Below, in pieces: positions 35,953 through 47,439 of a DNA stretch of 64,000 nucleotides. The position numbers and the translations under genes were made by a program. This DNA comes from Sinorhizobium terangae (GTDB lineage Bacteria; Pseudomonadota; Alphaproteobacteria; Rhizobiales; Rhizobiaceae). Below the pieces are notes generated by a model, which was given only the letters and a program-made list of their open reading frames with translations, ran no database searches and was not told where the DNA came from. The DNA is taken from assembly GCF_009601505.1 (NCBI RefSeq), contig NZ_WITC01000017.1, forward strand, positions 1 to 64,000. The letters are read 5' to 3'. Numbering within the stretch: position 1 is the first letter of the stretch; every line of letters begins with the position of its first letter.

Positions 35953-37452
35953 CTAACCGAACTGCTGCCAGATGGTCTTGTAGTCGCAATATTTGTCGAT
36001 CGCATGCACTGAACGGTCGCGGCCGAAGCCGGATTGCTTGAAGCCGCCGAAAGGTGTTGCGAAGTTCGAGATGTCGTAGCTATTGATCCAGACCGTGCCC
36101 GCATGGATCGCCTCGGAGAAGCGATGCGCCCGGTCCATGTCGCGGGTAAAGACCGCGCCCGCCAACCCGTAGATGGTGTCGTTGGCGATCCTCAGCGCCT
36201 CCTCCTCCGTGTCGAAGGGAATGGCGGCGAGCACCGGCCCGAAGATTTCCTGGCGCGCGAGCATCATGTCGTTGGTGACGTCCACGAAGACGCCGGGCGA
36301 AACATAATAGCCGCCGGTTTCATCCATGACGCGCTTGGCGCCAAACGCACGGCGCCCACCTTCCTTTTCGCCGGCATCGATCATCGAAAGCACCTTGTTC
36401 ATATGGTCTTCCTCGATCAAGGCGCCGATCTGCGCCGAAGGATCGAGCGGATGGCCGAGCGTGATCTCGCGCCTGGTCACCGCCTCGATCCTTTCGATCA
36501 GCGTCTCCTGCACCGAGCGCTGGACGATCAGCCGCGTCGATGCGTGGCAGGTTTCGCCGGAGTTGTAGAAGCAGCCCCAGGCGGCGGCACTTGCCGCCGC
36601 ATCGAGGTCGGCGTCGTCGAAGACCACGAGCGGCGACTTGCCGCCCAGTTCCAGCGCCACGCGCTTGACGTTCGACTGCGCCGCATAGCCCATGATCAGC
36701 TTGCCGACTTCGGTCGAGCCGGTAAAGGCGATCATGTCGACATCCATGTGCAACGCCAGCGGCTTGCCGGCCTCCTCGCCGTATCCGGTGACGACGTTGA
36801 ACACACCAGCCGGAAGCCCCGCCTCCCCTGCGAGTTCAGCGAGCCGGATGGCGGAGAGCGAAGACTGTTCGGCCGGTTTCAGCACGACCGAATTGCCGGC
36901 CGCGATCGCCGGGCCGAGCTTCCAGGCGTCGATGATCAGCGGATAGTTCCACGGCGTGATCGCACCGATGACGCCGAGCGGCACTTTCCGCACCAAGGCA
37001 CGTGCGTTCGGCCCGGTCGGCGCGATCTCGTCATAGAGCTTGTCGATCATCTCGCCGTAATACTGGATGCCTTCGGCTGCGAGCCGGACATCGACGTTGA
37101 GCGACGCCATGATCGGCTTGCCGACATCGAGCGTTTCCAGCAAAGCGAGTTCCTCGCCGTGCTGCCGGATGAGATCCGCCCATTTGAGCATGATCTTCTT
37201 CTTTTCCAGCGGCTCCTTCTTGCGCCACGCCCCGCTCTCGAATACGGCGCGGGCGGCTGCCACGGCCGCGCCTATATCTTTGGAGTTGCCGCGTGCCAGT
37301 TCCGGACCCGGCCTTCCATCCATCGGCCGGAAGCGCGTGAACGTCTCGCCGGACACGGAGGCCCGGCGCGCGCCATCGATGAAATGCCGACCCTCGAACG
37401 TCAGTTCGGCAAGCAGGCTTTCCCAATAGGCGCGCGTGTATTCCTTCGCCAT
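35953..37452 (-). CDS. NAD(P)-dependent aldehyde dehydrogenase
   Basis: 499 aa. Complete ALDH superfamily member: ITPWNYPLIIDAWKLGPA (cofactor region), FTGSTEVGKLIM, catalytic Glu in LELGGKSP and catalytic Cys in NSGETCHAST (around residue 300). Resembles the PuuC/KauB and betaine-aldehyde group. Oxidises an aldehyde to an acid, presumably the product of the adjacent Fe-type alcohol dehydrogenase. Its ATG is separated by one base from the stop of that gene. Confidence 0.9.
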   Translation of the reverse strand: MAKEYTRAYWESLLAELTFEGRHFIDGARRASVSGETFTRFRPMDGRPGPELARGNSKDIGAAVAAARAVFESGAWRKKEPLEKKKIMLKWADLIRQHGEELALLETLDVGKPIMASLNVDVRLAAEGIQYYGEMIDKLYDEIAPTGPNARALVRKVPLGVIGAITPWNYPLIIDAWKLGPAIAAGNSVVLKPAEQSSLSAIRLAELAGEAGLPAGVFNVVTGYGEEAGKPLALHMDVDMIAFTGSTEVGKLIMGYAAQSNVKRVALELGGKSPLVVFDDADLDAAASAAAWGCFYNSGETCHASTRLIVQRSVQETLIERIEAVTRREITLGHPLDPSAQIGALIEEDHMNKVLSMIDAGEKEGGRRAFGAKRVMDETGGYYVSPGVFVDVTNDMMLARQEIFGPVLAAIPFDTEEEALRIANDTIYGLAGAVFTRDMDRAHRFSEAIHAGTVWINSYDISNFATPFGGFKQSGFGRDRSVHAIDKYCDYKTIWQQFG

Positions 37453-37453
37453 C

Positions 37454-38596
37454 TCATTGTCCTTTCGCCAGCGCCATCAACTTCGCCGCAAAGCGATCGA
37501 TATCGGCATCCATCACGTCGCGGATCGTCGACCGGCGCATGGGCTGGTTTTCCGGAGCTTTCATTTCCCGGGCGAGATCGTCGGCGCGGAAGGCGCCGAA
37601 TGTCCTCGGTAGAGCACGCACGACGCCGCAGCGGTCCATCAGTTCGGAGACGAAGGCGGGAAGTTCGGCGGCCTTATCCACGCCGCAAGCCCTTGCCGCG
37701 CGGTCGAGATCGGCCGTGTCCGCCTCGACAAGCCAGCCGATCGTCGCCTCGAAGCCAAGCGCGGTGGCAAGCCCGTGGTGCACTGGTGCGAGCCCGGCCA
37801 ATGCATGGCTGATGTTGTGCGCGATCGCCGTGCCGCAATTGTCGATGGCAACCCCGGCAAGGCAGGAACCGAGCAGCACCTGGCCGCGCGCCTCCAGATT
37901 GCCGGGCTCCTTCACCGCCGTCTCCAGCGCGTTTGTGATGAGCCGCAATGCCTCATGCGCATAAAACTGGGCGCCGCTGTGTGTGTTGCGATTGGTCGCC
38001 GCTTCGAACGCGTGGACGAACGCATCGAGCCCGCACCAGACGGTGAGGTTGGCAGGCAAAGTCATGGTCAGTGCTGGATCGAGCAGCACCAGATCGGCCT
38101 TTGTCTCCGCCCCCCAGATCCAGAGCTTCTTGCCTTCGGGGCCTGAAAAAATGTTGGTAGCGGAGGTCTCAGACCCGGTGCCGGCCGTCGTCGGCACCAG
38201 GATTTTCTTCAAGGGGTTTTTCGGCAACGGATTGGCGCCGAGCGCATAGTGCATCGGGTCCCGGTCCGAGGCCGCACAACAGGCGACGATTTTGGCGATG
38301 TCGAGCGCTGACCCGCCGCCAATGCCTACGACAAGATCGCAACCCGCCGCCGTTTCAAGCGCCGCGTGCAGATGGGCAAGCTTCGGCTCTCCGGTGAATT
38401 CCGAGAGGACGCGGGTGCGGATGCCCTCCTGCTCAAGAGCTTTCGTGACACTTTCGCTCAAACCGGACTGCGCGAGAAAGATATCGATAACGATGATCGC
38501 GCGTTGCGCGCCAAGCGTCCTTGCGGCGAGGCCAAGGGTCTGATGAATATTCTCTCCGAAACGGATTTCCGGAATGAAGGACATGGAGAACTGCAA
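37454..38596 (-). CDS. iron-type alcohol dehydrogenase
   Basis: 380 aa group-III (Fe-dependent) alcohol dehydrogenase. Seen: NAD-binding GIGGGSALDIAK near residue 92, PTTAGTGSETSATNIF, and the metal site in DAFVHAFEA and HNISHALAGLAPVHHG. The N-terminus FSMSFIPEIRFGENI is typical. First gene of the operon with ALDH and the enolase-superfamily protein, divergent from a LysR regulator. Substrate unknown. Confidence 0.88.
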   Translation of the reverse strand: MQFSMSFIPEIRFGENIHQTLGLAARTLGAQRAIIVIDIFLAQSGLSESVTKALEQEGIRTRVLSEFTGEPKLAHLHAALETAAGCDLVVGIGGGSALDIAKIVACCAASDRDPMHYALGANPLPKNPLKKILVPTTAGTGSETSATNIFSGPEGKKLWIWGAETKADLVLLDPALTMTLPANLTVWCGLDAFVHAFEAATNRNTHSGAQFYAHEALRLITNALETAVKEPGNLEARGQVLLGSCLAGVAIDNCGTAIAHNISHALAGLAPVHHGLATALGFEATIGWLVEADTADLDRAARACGVDKAAELPAFVSELMDRCGVVRALPRTFGAFRADDLAREMKAPENQPMRRSTIRDVMDADIDRFAAKLMALAKGQ

Positions 38597-38620
38597 GGGT
38601 CGTGCTCCCGGCTGACCTTA

Positions 38621-38722
38621 CTGCATGTTTCCCTGAATCGTATCCGATTTAAGGATAAAAACAGGCAGCAATTCAAAGTATTACAGCGTCCTTTGCGCGT
38701 CTGATAAGACGCGCGGCGCTGT
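38621..38722 (+). repeat. 102-bp two-hairpin repeat, copy A
   Basis: Nearly identical in sequence and length to 42411-42512. It starts CTGCATGTTT, which can pair with the later AAACAGGCAG. Then comes a second hairpin, GCGCGTC-TGATAA-GACGCGC. In this copy the mini-ORF start codon is AGG instead of ATG. It lies in the promoter gap between the Fe-ADH operon and its divergent LysR gene. Confidence 0.85.
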
Positions 38723-38801
38723 ATGTCGCGGCTTTACCCTGCAACACGATCTGATATTTTCAAATCCGGTGAATTTTCGGCCTTTTTGATAACCTGAAGT
38801 C

Positions 38802-39713
38802 ATGGAAAACCGTCTGCTCGACCGCATTCCGCTGGAGGCATTTCGCGTCTTCGATGCCGCGAGCCGGCACATGAACTTTTCCCGCGCCGGTCGCGAGCTC
38901 AACATCACCCAGGCGGCTGTCAGCCGTCGCATCAAGACGCTTGAGGATCATCTGGGCAGCCGTCTCTTCAACCGTCGCGGCAAGAACCTGGAACTGACAC
39001 CGCAAGGCGAGCGGCTTTTCCAGCGGGTACGCGCCTCGCTCGACTATCTCGAGGAAAGCCTCGAACCTTTCCGCGGTGCCTCCGGCCAAACGATTTCCAT
39101 CGCCGCCAGCGGCTCGGTCTCGCACCTCTGGCTCGGCACGCGGCTGCGCGAGTTCGGCAAGGAGAACCCCGGTATTTCCATTCGCCTCTTGACGACCGAC
39201 AGCCCCTCCGAGCTTGCCTCGGAAAACAACGACCTCGTCATCCTCTATTCCACCGGAGACCACCCGCGTTGGTCGCTGACCCTGTTGATGGCCGAAGAGC
39301 TGGCACCGGTTGCCTCGCCCGACTATCTCGGCGCCCGGGGTCTTCAGGCGGCCGAGTTGCAGCCCGACACCATAGCAGCGCTCGATCTCATCGACTACGA
39401 CCGCTTCAACGCCAACTGGATCTCGTTCCAGAAATGGTTCGAGCGGATCGAGCCATCCCGGCACGGCGTAAAGCCGCGCCCCAAATACACCTTTTCCACC
39501 TATGTGATGGCGATCGATGCGGCGCTGCGCGGCGATGGAGTGGCGCTCGGCAGCCTCGGCCTGGTGCGGGAACATTTGAACGACGGCCGATTGGCGATGC
39601 TCGGCCAACGCAGTCTCGCCTCCGGCTATGGCTATTATCTCGGGCGGCCACGCAACCGGCCATCGACGGACGAAGTCCTCCGCCTCCACGCAGCACTGAG
39701 CAGCCCGGCATGA
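38802..39713 (+). CDS. LysR-family transcriptional regulator (GcvA-like)
   Basis: 303 aa. HTH at residues about 11-60 (AFRVFDAASRHMNFSRAG...ITQAAVSRRIKTLEDHLG), and an effector-binding domain from about 95. The DNA-binding part resembles GcvA/TrpI-type regulators. Divergent from the ADH-ALDH-enolase operon, so it is the likely local regulator. The inducer is unknown. Confidence 0.85.
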   Translation: MENRLLDRIPLEAFRVFDAASRHMNFSRAGRELNITQAAVSRRIKTLEDHLGSRLFNRRGKNLELTPQGERLFQRVRASLDYLEESLEPFRGASGQTISIAASGSVSHLWLGTRLREFGKENPGISIRLLTTDSPSELASENNDLVILYSTGDHPRWSLTLLMAEELAPVASPDYLGARGLQAAELQPDTIAALDLIDYDRFNANWISFQKWFERIEPSRHGVKPRPKYTFSTYVMAIDAALRGDGVALGSLGLVREHLNDGRLAMLGQRSLASGYGYYLGRPRNRPSTDEVLRLHAALSSPA

Positions 39714-39838
39714 ATAGCCTCCCTCTCATGGATGGGCAGTTTCCGCGCGGCGGAACTTTGGCTGAGTGCTTAAAGATGCTTGCCGCGGACTCAGTTTGGG
39801 TCGGTCAGGCGCCCTTCGAGGCGAGGCGCTGACGCCCG

Positions 39839-40726
39839 ATGGAGAAGAAGCAGAAAGGCCATTCCGGCATCGCCTTCTTCTTCCTCGCCGTGGGGCTCGT
39901 CTTCACAGCGATCCTCGCGACCGTTCTCCTTGCCAATGAGCAGCGCAACCTGAAACAACTGCTTGCGGCCGCCGGGCTGCCAACCACATTCTTGGAGACG
40001 GCGAAGCAGGAGACGAAGCAAACCACACCGGCACGCGAGGCCCCCAGGAAAACGGAGGCGCCGCGCATGCTGCTGCCGGTCCGGACCTTTGAGGATCTGC
40101 ACACACCGGAGCAGCAGTTTCTGCGCGCAATCCGCAGCGATCCGCGCGCGCTCTGTGACGGCTTGCGCGACGCGGGATTTCGCGAACTCGAATGGAAATC
40201 CGCCGAGAGTGGCCGCTGGGAATGCTCGTCGCTCGTCCCCCTTACCCGGCCCGGCGAAGACAATCCCTCGTCGATCTTCATTTTCGTCAAAGGCAGCGAC
40301 GAAGACGAAATCACGTCGTTCCGCGTGAAGCTGAACATCGAACGGCCCGAGGACGCGCAGGCCGTCACCAGCGCCGCCGCCAAAGCCGCCTCGGTATTCC
40401 TGACGCAGGTCCGCTGGGCGGATGGCGAAAGCATCGCCTTGCAGATCCAGGCGCTCAAGGAATTCGACCTCAAACGCTTCGGCAGCCGCATCCAGTTCAA
40501 GCAGGAAGCGGGCGACGTGCCCCGCTACAATTTCCTCGCCAACCAGGCGGCGCGATCACGGCCGAAAAGCATCGCCGAACTCTTCTTCGACCGCAGCAAA
40601 TGGCTTACACCCGGTGACGGTTCGACGGTCTCCTTCGTGCGCGGTCCGGCGGCTTGGAACGCGCCGAACGCCGTGCCTGAGAAAAGCAGCGCCTCGCCAT
40701 CGACGACTGAGCAATCAGTCCGCTGA
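39839..40726 (+). CDS. uncharacterised membrane-anchored protein
   Basis: 295 aa. Not recognised with certainty. One N-terminal helix (IAFFFLAVGLVFTAILATVL, residues 10-29), then a Lys/Thr/Pro-rich linker (about 50-75) and a globular periplasmic domain with two cysteines (ALCDGLRD and WECSSL). The C-terminus is Pro/Ser-rich. This layout suggests an anchored periplasmic protein. It may match the rhizobial DUF6030 family. It follows the LysR gene by 125 bases on the same strand and may be separate from it. Confidence 0.6.
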   Translation: MEKKQKGHSGIAFFFLAVGLVFTAILATVLLANEQRNLKQLLAAAGLPTTFLETAKQETKQTTPAREAPRKTEAPRMLLPVRTFEDLHTPEQQFLRAIRSDPRALCDGLRDAGFRELEWKSAESGRWECSSLVPLTRPGEDNPSSIFIFVKGSDEDEITSFRVKLNIERPEDAQAVTSAAAKAASVFLTQVRWADGESIALQIQALKEFDLKRFGSRIQFKQEAGDVPRYNFLANQAARSRPKSIAELFFDRSKWLTPGDGSTVSFVRGPAAWNAPNAVPEKSSASPSTTEQSVR

Positions 40727-40738
40727 AACCGCTAACGC

Positions 40739-41170
40739 TCAACGGTCGATGCGGGTCGAAAGAATGATCGACGACAGCGTCTTTTCGACCCCGTCGATTT
40801 CGCCGATGCGATCGATCAGCAGGTCGAGTTCGCTGATCGAAGCCGCAGCCACCACCGCGATGAGATCGAAACTGCCGCTGACGGAATGAAGCGTGCGGAT
40901 CTCCCGGATGGCGCTAAGCTCGGGCGTGACGCGGCTCAGCGCCCGCGGCGCGATGGTGATCAGCACATGCGCCTTCACCAAACCCTTCTCGTAGCTTTCC
41001 GAAAGCCGCACGCCGTAGCCGGCAATGACGCCCTCGCGCTCCAGCCGATCGATTCGCGCCTGCACCGTCGTGCGTGAAAGACCGAGACGGCGCGCAATCG
41101 TCGCCGTTGGCATGCGCGCATTCTCGCTCAGGATGGCGAGGAGCTCACGGTCCTTGTCGGTCACTTGCAT
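40739..41170 (-). CDS. Lrp/AsnC-family transcriptional regulator
   Basis: 143 aa. HTH (LLAILSENARMPTATI...LSRTTVQARIDRLEREG) and RAM domain (AHVLITIAPRAL...). The ATG at 41170 is chosen; it gives the normal family start, and the longer frame adds 18 unlikely residues. Divergent from the saccharopine-dehydrogenase-like gene, so it probably regulates it in response to lysine or a related amino acid (inference). Confidence 0.85.
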   Translation of the reverse strand: MQVTDKDRELLAILSENARMPTATIARRLGLSRTTVQARIDRLEREGVIAGYGVRLSESYEKGLVKAHVLITIAPRALSRVTPELSAIREIRTLHSVSGSFDLIAVVAAASISELDLLIDRIGEIDGVEKTLSSIILSTRIDR

Positions 41171-41293
41171 ATCGTCGATCCATTTTGGCGAATTGCCGAA
41201 TATTGACCGGCGATTTAGCCGCATCGACGCTTCAAATCAACAAGCGATCGCGGGAGAATAGAATAGGAAGCAATTCATACCCTGGGGAAAAGA

Positions 41294-42397
41294 ATGAAAG
41301 ACATCGTTGTCATCGGCGCCGGCAAGATCGGGTCCACCATCGCGCGCATGCTGGCGCATACCGGCGACTATCGCGTCTGTGTTGCCGACCGCAGCGCCGA
41401 GCAGTTGCAACAGGTCGAGAAGCACGACGCCATCTCGACCGCGACCATCGATATCGCTGACAGGAAGGCTCTCGTCGGCCTGCTCACCGGCAAGTTCGCC
41501 GTATTGAGCGCCGCGCCGTTCCACCTGACAGTCGCCATTGCCGAAGCCGCCGCCGAAGCCGGGATCCATTATCTGGACCTGACCGAGGACGTTGAATCGA
41601 CCCGCCAGGTCAAGGCGATCGCGGCAGAAGCGCAGACCGCCTTCATTCCGCAGTGCGGCCTTGCGCCGGGCTTCATCTCGATCGTCGCCAACGACCTGGC
41701 GAAGCGCTTCGAGACGCTGGAGAGCGTGCGCATGCGCGTCGGCGCGCTGCCGCAATATCCGTCCAACGCTCTCAACTATAACCTGACCTGGAGCACGGAC
41801 GGCGTCATCAACGAATATATCGAGCCCTGCGAAGCGATTGTCGAGGGTTCCCTGATCGAAGTTCCGGCGATGGAAGAGCGCGAGGAATTCTCGCTCGACG
41901 GCATCACCTACGAGGCCTTCAACACCTCCGGCGGCCTTGGTACGCTTTGCGAAACCTTGAAGGGCAAGGTCCGCACGCTGAACTACAAGACGATTCGCTA
42001 TCCGGGTCACGCCGCCATCTTCAAGGCGCTCCTGAACGACCTCGGCCTGCGCCATCGCCGCGAGGTGCTGAAGGACATTCTGGAGAATGCCCTGCCGACC
42101 ACGACGCAGGACGTCGTCGTCATCTTCGTCACCGTCTCCGGCTTCCGCGAAGGCCGCCTGGTTCAGGAAACCTACGCCAACAAGGTCTATAGCGGTGTTG
42201 TCGCCGGAAGCATGCAGAGCGGCATCCAGATCACCACGGCCGGCAGCATCTGCGCCGTCCTCGACCTGCTTGCCGAAGGTAAGATCACGACGAAGGGCTT
42301 CGTCCGCCAGGAAGACATCGCGCTCGACACCTTCCTCGCCAACCGCTTCGGTCATTACTACGCGCATAAGCACGAGACGGAACGCGCGGCGAGCTGA
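41294..42397 (+). CDS. saccharopine dehydrogenase family protein
   Basis: 367 aa. N-terminal Rossmann domain IVVIGAGKIGSTIARMLAH (residues 4-22), the conserved GLAPGFISIVANDLAK, and a C-terminal domain (NTSGGLGTLCETL, KTIRYPGHAAIFK) as in Lys9/LysDH-type enzymes. It is related to both saccharopine reductase and lysine dehydrogenase, so a role in lysine breakdown is likely but unproven. Followed by a 540-base gap of repeats and terminators. Confidence 0.82.
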   Translation: MKDIVVIGAGKIGSTIARMLAHTGDYRVCVADRSAEQLQQVEKHDAISTATIDIADRKALVGLLTGKFAVLSAAPFHLTVAIAEAAAEAGIHYLDLTEDVESTRQVKAIAAEAQTAFIPQCGLAPGFISIVANDLAKRFETLESVRMRVGALPQYPSNALNYNLTWSTDGVINEYIEPCEAIVEGSLIEVPAMEEREEFSLDGITYEAFNTSGGLGTLCETLKGKVRTLNYKTIRYPGHAAIFKALLNDLGLRHRREVLKDILENALPTTTQDVVVIFVTVSGFREGRLVQETYANKVYSGVVAGSMQSGIQITTAGSICAVLDLLAEGKITTKGFVRQEDIALDTFLANRFGHYYAHKHETERAAS

Positions 42398-42410
42398 AGC
42401 GCTGCTCCTG

Positions 42411-42512
42411 CTGCATGTTTCCTTAATCGTAGCCGATTTAAGGATAAAAACATGCAGCAATTCAAAGTGCGACAGCATCCTTTGCGCGTCTCATAAGACG
42501 CGCGGCGCTGTA
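42411..42512 (+). repeat. 102-bp two-hairpin repeat, copy B, with mini-ORF
   Basis: Second copy of the 38621-38722 element. CTGCATGTTTCCTTAATCG can fold back on CGATTTAAGGATAAAAACAT. This copy has AAGGA (42440-42444) 7 bases before ATG 42452, then a 14-codon frame (MQQFKVRQHPLRVS) ending TAA at 42494-42496. The frame ends inside the GCGCGTC...GACGCGC hairpin. It begins 13 bases after the saccharopine dehydrogenase stop. Confidence 0.85.
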
Positions 42513-42551
42513 GAGGGGCGTTCCCAACGCGCCGACGAAATGAGACACGAG

Positions 42552-42582
42552 AAATGCCCGGGCAAGGTCCGGGCATTTTTGC
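42552..42582 (+). terminator. rho-independent terminator downstream of saccharopine dehydrogenase gene
   Basis: AATGCCCGG and CCGGGCATT form a perfect stem with a short loop and are followed by TTT. This is a classical terminator on the plus strand. Confidence 0.8.
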
Positions 42583-42603
42583 GTTCAAGGGTCATCCCGT
42601 CTC

Positions 42604-42785
42604 GCATCGCCTCATCCGGCCTGCCGGCCACCTTCTCCCCGCAAGCGGGGCGAAGGAGACTCGCGGCACCGCTTCGATCGCCCTTCTCCGCCCGTAGCGA
42701 AGAGAGGTCGATGGTGACGGAGCGCGGAGAGCCGCGACGGCGTTCCCTCGCCCCGCTTGCGGGGAGAGGGTCAGGGTGAGGGGCA
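42604..42785. repeat. RIME-like element with two inverted arms
   Basis: The left arm (about 42604-42650) has CCTTCTCCCCGCAAGCGGGG next to GGCCTGCCGGCC. The right arm (about 42748-42783) has CCCCGCTTGCGGGGAGAGGG and GTGAGGGG. Between them is a 100-base spacer. It occupies most of the gap between the convergent saccharopine dehydrogenase and atp units; nothing else is coding here. Confidence 0.7.
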
Positions 42786-42878
42786 AATTGGTCGACATCG
42801 CTGCAGTCGCGCCCGCTCGCTCGACCGGCCTTCGCCAACATCGCCCTGGCGAATGCGGAAGCGCTTGCGCTGAACATG

Positions 42879-42903
42879 AAAAACCCCGCTCGAGGCGGGG
42901 TTC
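42879..42903 (-). terminator. terminator of the atp operon
   Basis: Read on the minus strand, AACCCCGC and GCGGGGTT pair around CTCGA and are followed by TTT. It lies 33 bases after the atpC stop. Confidence 0.75.
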
Positions 42904-42935
42904 GATAGGCATCATCCCTTATCGGGATGTCCCTT

Positions 42936-43340
42936 TCAGGCCGGGATGACGATCTCCCCGAGCTTCGTCAGTTCGGCGATGAATTGCTCGAGGCGCGTCT
43001 TCTTCTCGTCGCCCGCGCCTTCCAATTCGGCGCGAACGGCGTCGATGCGGTTTTCCAGCACCGAACGGTCGAGCTCATCGACGTGCACGGCGGACTCGGC
43101 GAGCAGCGTGCAACCGGTCGGCAGGATATCGGCAAAGCCGCCGAAAACCGCAAAACGCTCGGTCTTGCCGTCAGCCGTCTTCACGGTAACCACGCCCGGC
43201 TTGACGGTCGTCATCGTCGGCGCGTGATTGGCCATCACGGTCATCTCGCCCTCGGTTGCCGGGATGACGACTTCCGTCACTTTTTCCGAAAGCAGCAGGC
43301 GCTCGGGGGAAACAAGCTCAAAATTGAAACTGTCGGCCAT
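42936..43340 (-). CDS. atpC: ATP synthase F1 epsilon subunit
   Basis: 134 aa. Central-stalk subunit that couples rotation and inhibits ATP hydrolysis. The N-terminal beta-sandwich is clear: FELVSPERLLLSEKV, EGEMTVMANHAPTMT. The start at 43340 gives MADSFNFEL; an ATG two codons earlier is possible and neither has a strong ribosome-binding site. It is separated from atpD by 122 bases containing a perfect hairpin, unlike the tight spacing in the rest of the operon. Confidence 0.93.
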   Translation of the reverse strand: MADSFNFELVSPERLLLSEKVTEVVIPATEGEMTVMANHAPTMTTVKPGVVTVKTADGKTERFAVFGGFADILPTGCTLLAESAVHVDELDRSVLENRIDAVRAELEGAGDEKKTRLEQFIAELTKLGEIVIPA

Positions 43341-43420
43341 GACCATTCACTTCTGGTGCGCGCGCCGCCGGTTGGCAGCGGCTGGGGCATGTTCTCTGCC
43401 GCTCGTCACGGCAGAATGAA

Positions 43421-43451
43421 AACCGTGGCGTGAAGTGTTCACGCCACGGTT
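43421..43451 (-). other. 14-bp perfect hairpin between atpD and atpC
   Basis: AACCGTGGCGTGAA (43421-43434) and TTCACGCCACGGTT (43438-43451) are perfect complements around a 3-base loop. It starts 12 bases after the atpD stop and has no T-run. Position and strength suggest partial attenuation or a 3'-end stabiliser for the upstream atp message. Confidence 0.75.
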
Positions 43452-43462
43452 CACGATGCTGA

Positions 43463-45882
<2,420 letters not shown>

Positions 45883-45909
45883 CCGTTGTCCGTCCTAAAT
45901 GAAACCCGC

Positions 45910-47439
45910 TCAGGCGAAAGACTTGGCGAAGGTGTCGATTGCAGCCTTCAGCTTGCCCTTGGTGTCGTCGGAAATCGCCTTTTCCGTGCGGATCGTTTCC
46001 AGCACGTCCTTGCCTTCCGAACGCAGGTAGGAGAGCAGACCCTGCTCGAACTTGCCGACCTGGTTGACGGGCAGCTTGTCGAGATAGCCGTTGACGCCGG
46101 CGAAGATCACGGCGACCTGTTCTTCCGTCTTCAGCGGCGAGAACTGCGGCTGCTTCAGGAGTTCGGTCAGACGGGCACCGCGGTTCAGCAGGCGCTGCGT
46201 TGCGGCATCGAGGTCCGAGCCGAACTGTGCGAAGGCCGCCATTTCGCGGTACTGCGCGAGTTCGCCCTTGATCGAACCTGCGACCTGCTTCATCGCCTTG
46301 ATCTGCGCCGAGGAGCCGACACGCGAAACCGAGAGACCGACGTTAACGGCCGGACGGATGCCCTGGTAGAACAGGTCGGTTTCAAGGAAGATCTGGCCGT
46401 CGGTGATCGAGATCACGTTGGTCGGAATGAACGCGGACACGTCGTTGCCCTGCGTTTCGATGACCGGCAGAGCCGTCAGCGAGCCGGCGCCATTGTCGTC
46501 GTTGAGCTTCGCCGCACGTTCCAGAAGGCGGGAATGCAGGTAGAAGACGTCACCCGGGTAGGCTTCGCGGCCCGGCGGGCGACGCAGAAGCAGCGACATC
46601 TGACGGTAGGCGACGGCCTGCTTGGAAAGGTCGTCGTAGCCGATCAGGGCATGCTTGCCGTTGTCGCGGAAGTATTCACCCATCGCGCAGCCGGCGAACG
46701 GAGCGAGGTACTGCATCGGAGCCGGATCGGAAGCGGTTGCAGCAACGATGATCGAGTACTGCAGCGCGCCGCGCTCTTCGAGAACCTTCACGAACTGAGC
46801 AACGGTCGAACGCTTCTGGCCGATGGCGACGTAGACGCAATAGAGCTTGTCCTGTTCCGGGCCGTTGTCGTGGATCGGCTTCTGGTTCAGGAAGGTGTCG
46901 AGAATGATCGCGGTCTTGCCCGTCTGTCGGTCGCCGATGACGAGTTCGCGCTGGCCGCGGCCGACCGGGATGAGGGCGTCGATCGCCTTGAGGCCGGTCG
47001 ACATCGGCTCGTGAACCGACTTGCGCGGAATGATGCCGGGAGCCTTGACGTCAACACGGGCGCGCTGCTTGGCATTGATCGGGCCCTTGCCGTCGATCGG
47101 GTTGCCGAGCGCGTCGACGACGCGGCCGAGCAGCTCCGGACCAACCGGGACGTCCACGATGGCGCCGGTCCGCTTGACGGTGTCGCCTTCCTTGATGTCA
47201 CGGTCGGAACCGAAGATAACCACACCGACGTTGTCGGCTTCGAGGTTCAGCGCCATGCCGCGAATTCCACCCGGGAATTCGACCATCTCGCCTGCCTGAA
47301 CGTTGTCGAGGCCGTAGACGCGGGCGATACCGTCACCGACGGAAAGCACCTGGCCAACTTCGGAGACTTCTGCTTCCTGGCCGAAATTTTTGATCTGATC
47401 TTTGAGAATTGCGGAAATTTCCGCGGCGCGGATATCCAT
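45910..47439 (-). CDS. atpA: ATP synthase F1 alpha subunit
   Basis: 509 aa non-catalytic nucleotide-binding subunit. Walker [11 protein letters not shown] near residue 170, and [20 protein letters not shown]. The N-terminus [19 protein letters not shown] is typical. Its ATG overlaps the last base of atpH. Confidence 0.97.
   Translation of the reverse strand: MDIRAAEISAILKDQIKNFGQEAEVSEVGQVLSVGDGIARVYGLDNVQAGEMVEFPGGIRGMALNLEADNVGVVIFGSDRDIKEGDTVKRTGAIVDVPVGPELLGRVVDALGNPIDGKGPINAKQRARVDVKAPGIIPRKSVHEPMSTGLKAIDALIPVGRGQRELVIGDRQTGKTAIILDTFLNQKPIHDNGPEQDKLYCVYVAIGQKRSTVAQFVKVLEERGALQYSIIVAATASDPAPMQYLAPFAGCAMGEYFRDNGKHALIGYDDLSKQAVAYRQMSLLLRRPPGREAYPGDVFYLHSRLLERAAKLNDDNGAGSLTALPVIETQGNDVSAFIPTNVISITDGQIFLETDLFYQGIRPAVNVGLSVSRVGSSAQIKAMKQVAGSIKGELAQYREMAAFAQFGSDLDAATQRLLNRGARLTELLKQPQFSPLKTEEQVAVIFAGVNGYLDKLPVNQVGKFEQGLLSYLRSEGKDVLETIRTEKAISDDTKGKLKAAIDTFAKSFA

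Noticed and set aside
42604-42785. CRISPR-like or IS remnant
   Set aside because: The repeats are two inverted arms, not regularly spaced direct repeats, and there is no transposase fragment; it is a RIME-like element.
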